Assembly: GCA_903642325.1 (NCBI GenBank)
Contig: CAHJWM010000035.1
Coordinates: 1-58,698 of the forward strand
Source: Myxococcales bacterium
Lineage (GTDB): Bacteria > Myxococcota_A > Polyangia > Polyangiales > Polyangiaceae
Reading direction: 5' to 3'
DNA: 58,698 nt
Positions 22,871 through 30,096 of the stretch are shown here, piece after piece. The notes under the pieces were generated by a model. That model had not been told where the DNA came from. It saw only the letters and a program-made list of their open reading frames with translations, and did not search any database. Position numbers and translations under genes: made by a program. Positions within the stretch are counted from its first letter, which is position 1; each line of letters begins with the position of its first letter.

Positions 22871-23908
22871 ATGACCGGTAACGGCGCGAAGATTTTGGTC
22901 ACGGGTTCCGCAGGGTTCATTGCAGGTTATCTTGTCGAGGAGCTTCTCGAAAACGGCTATACTGTCGTTGGCATCGACAACTACTCCAAGTACGGTCGCG
23001 TCACGAAAAGTTACGATCAGCATCCTCGTTACAGCTTCACGGAGGGGGACTGTCGCGACGTTTCATTGATGAAGGACCTCGTGAAAGGCTGCGACCATTT
23101 CGTTGCATGCGCCGCCCGCATCGGGGGCATCTCCTATTTTCACGAGTACGCGTACGATCTACTGGCCGACAACGAACGGATTCTTGCATCCAGCTTTGAT
23201 GCCGGAATTTGGGCATTCCGGGAAAGTCAGCTCAAAAAGATCACCGTGCTTTCGAGCAGCATGGTTTTTGAAAACGCAACCGTGTTTCCGACACCCGAGG
23301 GCCACGAGCGCACTTGCCCGCCGCCGAGCAGCACGTATGGCTTCCAGAAGCTAGCTTGCGAATATTTTGCACGCGGAGCTTTCGAGCAATACAAGCTTCC
23401 GTACACCATTGTTCGCCCATTCAATTGTGTAGGAACAGGCGAGCGGAGAGCGCTTGGCGGAGCCGAGATCATGAGCGGCAACGTCAAGCTAGCCATGAGC
23501 CACGTAGTGCCGGATCTAGTGCAAAAGGTGCTCAAAGGGCAGGATCCGCTGCATATCCTTGGAGAAGGCGATCAGGTGCGCCACTACACCTACGGGGGCG
23601 ATCTAGCCAAGGGTATCCGCGCTTGCGTGGAGCACCCTATGGCGTTGAACCAGGACTTCAACGTTTCGACTGCAGAGTCCAGTAGCGTGCTCGAGCTCGC
23701 GAGAGCAATTTGGAACAAGGTTCATCAAGGACGGAAAAATTTCAACTTCGTGAGCGACGCTCCATATGAATATGACGTCCAGCGTCGCGTTCCCGACATA
23801 ACTAAGACGACCCAGTTGCTGGGCTTCGAGGCTACAACATCACTGGATACCATGTTGGACGAAGTGATCCCGTGGATCAAAAACGAGATTACCGAAGGCA
23901 CGATTTAA
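22871..23908 (+). CDS. NAD-dependent epimerase/dehydratase (extended SDR)
   Basis: The 345-residue protein begins with a Rossmann motif TGSAGFIAG and has LSSSMVF, then YGFQK (Tyr156, Lys160), so the Ser/Tyr/Lys triad is present. IVRPFNCVGTGE and the C-terminal nucleotide-sugar pocket (VRHYTYGGDLAKGI) fit GalE/UXS-like enzymes. It lies 12 bases after the sugar dehydrogenase, so it may epimerise or decarboxylate the resulting uronate; that is inference. An in-frame TTG lies at 22862, and I prefer ATG 22871 because GGGATAGG is better spaced from it. The gene is 11 bases before the next GT start. Confidence 0.85.
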   Translation: MTGNGAKILVTGSAGFIAGYLVEELLENGYTVVGIDNYSKYGRVTKSYDQHPRYSFTEGDCRDVSLMKDLVKGCDHFVACAARIGGISYFHEYAYDLLADNERILASSFDAGIWAFRESQLKKITVLSSSMVFENATVFPTPEGHERTCPPPSSTYGFQKLACEYFARGAFEQYKLPYTIVRPFNCVGTGERRALGGAEIMSGNVKLAMSHVVPDLVQKVLKGQDPLHILGEGDQVRHYTYGGDLAKGIRACVEHPMALNQDFNVSTAESSSVLELARAIWNKVHQGRKNFNFVSDAPYEYDVQRRVPDITKTTQLLGFEATTSLDTMLDEVIPWIKNEITEGTI

Positions 23909-23919
23909 GCGCAGCGGAC

Positions 23920-24846
23920 ATGGCGATAGAAATCCCCGCGCTCTCCGTCATCATCCCTACTTTCAACAATCTAGAGGTGCTCAAACGCTGCCTTTCGAGT
24001 TGGGAGAGGTGGGCGTCTGATCAGCCTATTGAGCTGATAGTGATTGAAGACGGCTGTAAGGACGGCACTGTAGATTACTTGCGCATGGTCAGCGAGACTT
24101 CATGGGGCAAAGAGTTCCTGCGATGGGTTCACGAAGACGACGTCAATCAGCTGAGGTGCAATAATCGGGGATTTGCCGAGGCTCGTGCGCCGCTTTTCTT
24201 AGTCTGGGACGACGACATGTTCCTCGAAGTCGAATGGTTTGTGCCTGAGTTGCTTCGCACTTTCGAGGCATATCCGGAAATCGGCTTGCTCAGTCTTATT
24301 CGCGGTCTCAATCTTTTCCCGCTGACGTATCCGATCGAGCGTTGGGAGGATCTTCACGACCCGAATCACATGATCAGCAGCATCGGGAAGGGGCCACTCA
24401 ATTGGTTGCGACTGACTGAAGTCGATATCGTGATTCGCCCCTGGGTAGTGCGGCGCGCCTGCGTCGAGCGGGTTGGGCCTCTGGACGAGGCTTTCTGCCC
24501 GATAGAGTGGGATGAGGCGGATTTTGCATATCGGATCCGCGAATCAGGTTTCAAGGTAGCCACGCACTGTTATGAGCGCCTTGGTGCATTCACGCACCTT
24601 GGAAGCAGTACACTAGGCAAGATGCCGTCCGACAAGCACAAGGCGATGGTGCTGCCGCTCGGTAAGCTCTTCCACGCCCGCTGGGCCGAGACCGTGCGCA
24701 AGCAGTATCCGCGCCTTAGAAGCACATGGCTTCGGCGCATCTCACCCGGTAGCTTGCCACTGATGGCAAAGCGGGCGTCGTACTTTGCTTTGCTCAAGGC
24801 AAAGACTAGAATTATGGCTGGGCGAACCCAGAGCAGTTCCCGGTGA
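23920..24846 (+). CDS. GT2-family glycosyltransferase (GT-A fold)
   Basis: The 308-residue protein begins MAIEIPALSVIIPTFNNLEV and has VIEDGCKDGT, the D-x-D type VWDDDMFLEVEWF and later IEWDEADFAYRI, the usual order in GT2 enzymes. It should transfer a sugar from the nucleotide sugar made by the two genes before it. The start at ATG 23920 leaves 11 bases after the SDR stop, whereas the open frame from 23872 would overlap it. Last gene of its operon; a convergent gene follows. Confidence 0.88.
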   Translation: MAIEIPALSVIIPTFNNLEVLKRCLSSWERWASDQPIELIVIEDGCKDGTVDYLRMVSETSWGKEFLRWVHEDDVNQLRCNNRGFAEARAPLFLVWDDDMFLEVEWFVPELLRTFEAYPEIGLLSLIRGLNLFPLTYPIERWEDLHDPNHMISSIGKGPLNWLRLTEVDIVIRPWVVRRACVERVGPLDEAFCPIEWDEADFAYRIRESGFKVATHCYERLGAFTHLGSSTLGKMPSDKHKAMVLPLGKLFHARWAETVRKQYPRLRSTWLRRISPGSLPLMAKRASYFALLKAKTRIMAGRTQSSSR

Positions 24847-24956
24847 CCTGTGGATGGCCCACATTGGTATCCATGTGTGCTCTCGACTTTCACGCCGTGC
24901 TAATCGTGAAAATCTTGCTGCGTGACGCTCATCAACCTTGAAGCAGTAGCGCAGTA

Positions 24957-24983
24957 GCCGGCACGCCGTAGGCGAGAACCGGC
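24957..24983. terminator. Two-level hairpin between convergent genes
   Basis: Outer arms GCCGG (24957-24961) and CCGGC (24979-24983) enclose an inner stem CGCC/GGCG (24964-24967/24971-24974) with a 3-base loop. It lies in the 176-base gap between the GT2 gene and the convergent methyltransferase at 25023. No T-tract follows on either strand, so the terminator role is tentative. Confidence 0.35.
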
Positions 24984-25022
24984 GACAATTAAGTGTGAGT
25001 GGCCGAGTAAGCGGCCGAGAGT

Positions 25023-25820
25023 TCAGCAACCGGTTCCGTAATTACGGTAGTCGAGAAAGCAGCGCCAGTAAGAACGGAGCACAGAGCGCAAGCTGATCGT
25101 CGGTAGAGGTGCTGGGCTGGGTGTGGACACGCAGCGAAGCACCGCCAATCCGTGCGAGTTTTCGTCAATCGGCGTGATCGCGAAACATTGAGCCAACTGC
25201 CGCGGAAGCGTGTCAAGCATTTCGCCGATCGAGTAAGAGCGAAGATCATCAATGACGACAATGGCTCCTACGTGACATCGGCACAGAACGAAGTAAAGGA
25301 CGTCCTCGCGGCCACTGACGTGCGGCCCATCGAGTAAAAAAAAGTCAGCCCGTCGAATTTCGAGGACGAGTTGATTCAGAGCGTCGTACGTAAAGAATTC
25401 GCGGAGGCCATGTCGCTTCAAGTGCAACGGCGCGTGCACCAACGTCACCACGCTGCGAAGAGGAGCGGGGAGATCCTGATCGACCTTATTTATCCAGTCT
25501 CGGTCGTGCTCGACCGAGATCAACCGCTTCCCATTGCGCGCCGCCCAGCTCGAAAAAAGTTGGGTGGATTGCCCGCTTCCGAACTCGACGATCAGTTCCG
25601 GGAGTGTACGTGTGAGTAGCGCTTCTAGAAATGCCAGAGTGTCCGGCATAAGCGCGTAAGGATTGTTGGACGCAGCGAACGGCGCACAATCTTTCGATTG
25701 TTCGAAAACTTCTTTGACGAGAGCAACCAAGTCATCGTTGGCGGCGAAGGGCAGTTTTGTTAAGCGAGAATGATCGTAAGGGCGCCCTGTATGAAACCGC
25801 GGCGGCTGAAACTCCGACAT
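25023..25820 (-). CDS. Class I SAM-dependent methyltransferase
   Basis: The 265-residue protein has motif I LIVEFGSGQSTQLF (76-89), Glu104 at the end of beta-2 (ISVEHD) and a post-I strand FFLLDGPH, resembling the small O-methyltransferases near glycan loci in which Asp of the LDG motif binds a metal or substrate. The substrate is unknown. It ends in a convergent arrangement with the GT2 gene. Upstream on the same strand, 441 bases away, is another methyltransferase, so operon membership is uncertain. Confidence 0.75.
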   Translation of the reverse strand: MSEFQPPRFHTGRPYDHSRLTKLPFAANDDLVALVKEVFEQSKDCAPFAASNNPYALMPDTLAFLEALLTRTLPELIVEFGSGQSTQLFSSWAARNGKRLISVEHDRDWINKVDQDLPAPLRSVVTLVHAPLHLKRHGLREFFTYDALNQLVLEIRRADFFLLDGPHVSGREDVLYFVLCRCHVGAIVVIDDLRSYSIGEMLDTLPRQLAQCFAITPIDENSHGLAVLRCVSTPSPAPLPTISLRSVLRSYWRCFLDYRNYGTGC

Positions 25821-26261
25821 GTTTGCGATCTATCACGGCTGATCAGCGACACTTACACTTGGAGCGAGAGACCATTAGATTTTGCAGGGGCCGGGCGGCG
25901 TGTCGACAGTCTTGCGTGCTCGCGCCCCAAAAAAGAATCGGCCAGGTAGCCGGTGTTCCAGTGTCGAGAATCCAAGATGACCTTGGCCGTTCAAGTTGAT
26001 CGTGATTGAGCGCCGAGGACGGTGCAGAGCCTTCGCCGTAGCTGCGAGCGTCGGTTTTGAATCGTGCTCGGCTTCGGTTAGCTCGCCAGCACTCGTGTAG
26101 CGCCTCCACGTGGGGGCGCTTTCCGACTTCTTGAATAGCCGCCACCCGAATACGCGGGGGTATCGGTCGATGATGACTTCCAGTCAAAGGGACACGCAAT
26201 TGGCAGGTACGTGAGCAGGCTGCTTGCCTACCCGAGCATTGCGCCAGCGGCCCTCCGTTGG
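25821..26261. other. Non-coding spacer of 441 bases
   Basis: Two minus-strand methyltransferase genes flank this stretch. A 189-codon open frame (25843-26412, minus) crosses it and runs into the next gene, but it has no recognisable motif and an unstable composition. I see no gene, repeat or clear promoter here; it could be a degraded gene. Confidence 0.5.
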
Positions 26262-27104
26262 CTAAAGCTTTTCGAGCACAATCCACGTGCCACCGGTGAC
26301 CGGCCAAATCACACGCGACATGACTCGGTCCATCGACCACCACCGAACTGGCCTTGCCACCGCCGTGTCTTTCGCCCAGTTGACTAGGTCCATGGGATTG
26401 CAGAAGTAGCAAGCGTCGTTGTCGGCGTGAAAGGGCGGCCGTGTATCGGGTTCGCGCATCAGGAACCTAGGTGACCGTTCTGTCGTCAGCTTTTGAAGCG
26501 TCTGCTTGGCGAATCGCCAGGTCTGGAGCCATGTTTCAGGCATCGTGTTGCCGCCTGGGTGGCGCGGCATCTCTGCAGTCCTGGCCTCCCACAGCTTGCC
26601 TTCCTGCAGGCAGCGCAGGGTGTGGCGTATGGCCCAGTAGAGGGTAACTCCCGCGCCGAGCAGGTTAGGACCTACGACAAACAGCCGACCGCCGCGACGC
26701 AGCACGCGCATGCCCTCGCGTAGCGCCATCTCCGGCTCCGGGACGTGCTCGAGCACCTGGTACATAGCCACTGCGTCGAACGTCGCATCCGCAAAAGGCA
26801 AATGTTGCGCGTCCCCTTGGGTGTAAGGAACGTCTGCGAAGGCCCGTACCTCGACACGATCGCGAGGATAGAGATCCAGGCCGTCCGCGTCATGACCCTC
26901 TTCTCGCATCATAAGCGTGCTCCAGCCCGCGCCGCAACCGATGTCTAGAATTCGCGCGGGCTGATTCGGCAACTGCTGTGTCACGAAATGAACGTAGCGG
27001 CGATAATATGCTCGAGCTCGTGCTGACTCGTTGCCGAAACCTGGTCGCACTGCGCCGTCGGATTCCGCGTACAAACGTTGCACGGTCTCTGGAGGCGCGG
27101 ACAT
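26262..27104 (-). CDS. Methyltransferase, UbiE/Methyltransf_11 type
   Basis: From ATG 27104 the product has 280 residues with a textbook SAM site: ARILDIGCGAGW (50-61), Asp77 (GLDLYP), GDAQHLPFADATFDAV, and LRRGGRLFVVGPN. C-terminal sequence (CYFCNPMDLVNWAKD) is unlike standard members and may bind the acceptor. No good ribosome-binding site precedes the ATG. A perfect AAGGAGG lies 40 bases upstream (complement of 27145-27151) but points to another frame, and the open frame extends to 27224, so the start is unsure. The gene follows a probable gene fragment (27130-27358) on the same strand. Confidence 0.82.
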   Translation of the reverse strand: MSAPPETVQRLYAESDGAVRPGFGNESARARAYYRRYVHFVTQQLPNQPARILDIGCGAGWSTLMMREEGHDADGLDLYPRDRVEVRAFADVPYTQGDAQHLPFADATFDAVAMYQVLEHVPEPEMALREGMRVLRRGGRLFVVGPNLLGAGVTLYWAIRHTLRCLQEGKLWEARTAEMPRHPGGNTMPETWLQTWRFAKQTLQKLTTERSPRFLMREPDTRPPFHADNDACYFCNPMDLVNWAKDTAVARPVRWWSMDRVMSRVIWPVTGGTWIVLEKL

Positions 27105-27129
27105 CTGGAAAGTGTAGTCCGGCTGACTG

Positions 27130-27358
27130 GATCTAACAACTGTGCCTCCTTGGTGGAGCCGATTCGGTTGCGGCTCTCCTGCTTGTAGATGAGCCCCAGG
27201 TCCTGCACCGGGGGTACCTGACACAAGAGGCTCGGCACGTCTTTCGATCCCGTGTTGGTCGAAGCGGGCAAGTCCTGCTCGTCGAGCGCCAGCTCCCGTA
27301 CCGAGCGCCGAGCGACGCTTAGGGCAGCACCGGCGGCGTTAAAGAACCGGACGTCCAT
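27130..27358 (-). pseudogene. Probable 5' fragment of an unidentified gene
   Basis: From ATG 27358 a frame encodes MDVRFFNAAGAALSVARR and continues for about 75 codons with strongly G/C-biased third positions and protein-like composition (LCQVPPVQDLGLIYKQES). The bias fades near 27130, and the frame then runs on into the methyltransferase gene in a different frame, stopping at 26981. This looks like the beginning of a real gene whose remainder was replaced or deleted. I recognise no family. It could instead be a short intact gene of 125 codons overlapping the methyltransferase. Confidence 0.4.
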
Positions 27359-27400
27359 CGATGCCCACGGTGCCGGCGCTCGACGAAGTCGATGTATCAG

Positions 27401-28627
27401 TTACACAATCTGAACCGACGGGATAGTCAGGATGAACAGAGCCCCACGATCGCGCAGGCTTTGTTCTTTCTGCAAGATTGCGTCTTTATAGTTCCAAGCA
27501 AGCAGTAACAAATAATCAGGGGTATCGGTCTCGAGTAAGGCTTCATCTTTTATTGGAATCTTCATTCCCGGGCTGTACAACCCATGCTTGAGCGGCGTCG
27601 AATCGGTCAGATAGTCGAGTGTTTCGGTGCCGATCCCGTAATAATTCAGGAGCGTGTTTCCTTTGGCGGGCGCGCCATAGCCGACGATCTTTTTACCGGA
27701 AGCTTTCAGCCCAGAAAGCAAAGTCAGAAGTTCAGCCTTATTCCGTTCGACTACTTCTGAAAACGACCGGTACGTTTCTTCTCGGGTGAGGCCAGCATCC
27801 TGTTCTTCTTTTAGAATTGCCGCCACGGATGCCTTCGGCTCTCGGTCTTTTGCCGCATAGACGCGCAATGATTGACCTTGCATCGGTACGATTTCGACAT
27901 CGAATATCTTCATGCCGCTTGACTCGACAAGATGCTTCAGCGCGTGTAGTGAATGGAAACACAAGTGCTCGTGATAGATCTGATCAAAGCAGCCGGTTTC
28001 AAGCAGATGTTTGACCCAATGCACCTCAAATATGAACACGCCATCATGCCGGATCAGTTTTGAAACGCCCGCAAAGACATCGCGTAACGGATCAGTATGC
28101 GCGAATACATTGTTTGCCGTTACAACGTTTGCGTGGCCGTATTTCCGCAACAGCTCGTCTGAGGTCTTCGAGTTAAAGAAAGCGGTGTAAAATGGCACCC
28201 CCTTCGCTTCTGAAACCGCCGCGAGATTATCGGCTGGATCAACGTTCAGAACACGCGCAAAGTCTTTTACGAAGTCCAGTAAGACGCCGTCGTTGCCGCC
28301 GATATCGATGACGAGGTCATCGGCAGATGAGATAAACCGTTTGATAGCATCTTCGGCATACCGCCTAAAATGCTCGGTCGCCGGGAAATTGGCGCCGGTC
28401 ATGTAGTGATAGTTCTTGAAGAGCATATCCGGGTCTACAACATCAAGCTGTTGAACCAATGAACACCCTCGGCAGAAATAGATTGCCAAAGGATATGTGG
28501 GTTGTTGTTTGTCGAGATCACCGAACTGCACATAAGCATTGGCCGGCGGCGTTTTGCCTAAGTCTAAGACTTGCATTAAGTCGGCACTGCCGCATATGCG
28601 GCACGTCGAATGGTGTGTGTAGTGCAT
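27401..28627 (-). CDS. Sugar C-methyltransferase with N-terminal zinc site (second copy)
   Basis: The 408-residue protein has Cys9/12 and Cys52/55 (zinc domain), motif I VIDIGGNDGVLL (106-117), IYHEH (217-221) and the C-terminal GYGAPAKGNTLLNY motif, all typical of sugar C-methyltransferases acting on 4-keto deoxy nucleotide sugars. It shares its layout with the gene at 18862 but is a diverged homologue. Base composition is clearly lower in G+C than most of the locus (30 of 60 in 27541-27600). GTG 28648 is an alternative to ATG 28627. An RmlD-like reductase precedes it on the same strand, 52 bases away. Confidence 0.9.
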   Translation of the reverse strand: MHYTHHSTCRICGSADLMQVLDLGKTPPANAYVQFGDLDKQQPTYPLAIYFCRGCSLVQQLDVVDPDMLFKNYHYMTGANFPATEHFRRYAEDAIKRFISSADDLVIDIGGNDGVLLDFVKDFARVLNVDPADNLAAVSEAKGVPFYTAFFNSKTSDELLRKYGHANVVTANNVFAHTDPLRDVFAGVSKLIRHDGVFIFEVHWVKHLLETGCFDQIYHEHLCFHSLHALKHLVESSGMKIFDVEIVPMQGQSLRVYAAKDREPKASVAAILKEEQDAGLTREETYRSFSEVVERNKAELLTLLSGLKASGKKIVGYGAPAKGNTLLNYYGIGTETLDYLTDSTPLKHGLYSPGMKIPIKDEALLETDTPDYLLLLAWNYKDAILQKEQSLRDRGALFILTIPSVQIV

Positions 28628-28679
28628 CCTATCACCCTGTACAGTCACGATTTGGCCAAAACTGCGCTATTGCCGCTTG

Positions 28680-29510
28680 TTAGGTGGCCCTCATTTCTTG
28701 CTGCCACTCGTAGCTTACATATTCGCTCAGCGCTTCCTCCCATCTACGCATTATGGGTATCGAATACATGCTTTCGTTCGTTCCAGTCTTATAACTTGAC
28801 TGGAATGCCGAACTGGCCGATGCGATAACCTGTGCTGATGAGTTGGTCAGCGCCACGATCTCTGTCGCTATAGCGAGCCTGGTCGCGGCCCCCTGGTTGC
28901 CAATGTGGTAGAGCCCGCGCCTCCCGCTCAAAATCAAGGACTCGATCGCGGCGACTGCGTCTTTACCGTACGTTGGCGATCCCCGCTTATCATCTACGAC
29001 GGTGATTGATGGAGTTTGCAACTGCTTTAGGATCTTGCCGACAAACTTAGTGTCCTTGGCTGGGCCTCCGCCAAACACCCATGATACGCGCACGATAAGA
29101 TAATCAGTGAGCATGCCGGCGACAGCTAGTTCGCCAAGGTATTTCGAATGTCCGTAGTGGTTTTGAGGATTCGGAATATCCGACTCTGTGTAACGATCGG
29201 ATTTAGACCCGTCGAACACTCCGGACGTAGAAACGTATACGAGCTTTGCGCCCAGCTCTCTTGCGACAAGCGCGATGTTGTATGTGCCGAGTGCATTGAC
29301 GCGATGCGCATGGGCGGGATCAGCTTCACATCGGTTCAGATCCGTCTCCGCAGCGAGATGAATGATAACGTCCGGCTGATGCACCGCGCATACATGTCTC
29401 GTCTGCTGGAGATCGGTCACATCCAGCGATTCACGCGTTGTCCTAATGCCACCCCGTATGTAGGTGCCGATCATCCCACATGAACCGGTAATAAGCGTCT
29501 TGTCGTGCAT
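28680..29510 (-). CDS. RmlD-like NAD(P)-dependent nucleotide-sugar reductase (second copy)
   Basis: The 276-residue short SDR has TLITGSCGMIGTYI at the N-terminus, IIHLAAETD, the RmlD-type strand VYVSTSGVFDG and HYGHSK (Y-x3-K), then a C-terminal part matching dTDP-4-dehydrorhamnose reductases. It should reduce a 4-keto sugar, probably the product of the C-methyltransferase that follows it. It belongs to the same low-GC block as that gene, suggesting both arrived together. It is first in its transcription unit. Confidence 0.85.
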   Translation of the reverse strand: MHDKTLITGSCGMIGTYIRGGIRTTRESLDVTDLQQTRHVCAVHQPDVIIHLAAETDLNRCEADPAHAHRVNALGTYNIALVARELGAKLVYVSTSGVFDGSKSDRYTESDIPNPQNHYGHSKYLGELAVAGMLTDYLIVRVSWVFGGGPAKDTKFVGKILKQLQTPSITVVDDKRGSPTYGKDAVAAIESLILSGRRGLYHIGNQGAATRLAIATEIVALTNSSAQVIASASSAFQSSYKTGTNESMYSIPIMRRWEEALSEYVSYEWQQEMRAT

Positions 29511-29533
29511 GGGGAATGATAGGAATACGTCGA

Positions 29534-29659
29534 ATGGACAGTACCTCGCTTATATTCCAGGATCAAATCTATCAAGCGTTGTTTCCACAACGGGCAAAGG
29601 CTATCCGCATTCCGGATGACCAGTCGCGCAACTTCTACGCGTACGAGCTGTCGGTCTAG
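29534..29659 (+). pseudogene. Short truncated reading frame
   Basis: The frame of 41 sense codons from ATG 29534 to TAG at 29657-29659 has a protein-like sequence ending RNFYAYELSV but no continuation in frame. I do not recognise the family. It may be the N-terminal stub of a deleted gene, or a small gene; the former seems likelier given the scrambled sequence that follows. Confidence 0.3.
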
Positions 29660-30063
29660 GCGCTGTCGATCCAGAGGCCCGATTCAAACAATGTGCCTGT
29701 GGGCGTGGCGGGACTGCGGCGGGCACTGGCCAGGCCTTCATGAAGGCCCGCTGGAGGCGTTCTGGGATCTCCTCCTGCAGTTGGTCGCGTACGAGTGGTG
29801 GCGGGTTCACGATAGACGCCGCGCAAGCGGCCGAGCTCCCGGCCACCCAGCGCTAAACGCTCGATTTGCTCCGCAGGATGCCACCGGCCTCAATTCATCG
29901 ACGCTCGGTCGTCGCTCGCGCTCCATCCCTCGTGAAAGAGCTAGTGCGAGCGAACGATTTCTGCCGTGCCGTTCCCAGATCACTTTGAGCAGTCACTGCT
30001 TAGCTCGTTGAGATGTATACCGCATCGAAGGATTCGGCGCTCACGAAGCCGTGAAGGCTCCTT

Positions 30064-30088
30064 CGGCCGGCCCCCGCCGTGCCGGCCG
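30064..30088 (-). terminator. GC-rich hairpin downstream of the lipoprotein gene
   Basis: CGGCCGGC (30064-30071) and GCCGGCCG (30081-30088) form a perfect 8-bp, all-GC stem with a 9-base loop, starting 8 bases beyond the stop codon of the minus-strand lipoprotein gene. Position and stability fit a transcription terminator, but no U-tract follows on that strand. Confidence 0.45.
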
Positions 30089-30096
30089 TGAGGTCG

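Larger units (their letters stand above)
29511..30096. other. Spacer of 586 bases with apparent gene remnants
   Basis: No complete gene is seen. A 41-codon plus-strand frame starts at ATG 29534 (divergent from the RmlD-like gene), reads MDSTSLIFQDQIYQALFPQR and onward with good protein character, then stops at 29659. Immediately after, short stretches in other frames of both strands have high third-position G/C (for example minus strand LVRDQLQEEIPERLQRAFMK) but are broken by stops. This pattern fits truncated genes joined at a recombination point. Confidence 0.4.

Noticed and set aside
25843-26412. 189-codon minus-strand frame across the 26-kb spacer
   Set aside because: No recognisable motif, no ribosome-binding site, and it runs into the methyltransferase in another frame.
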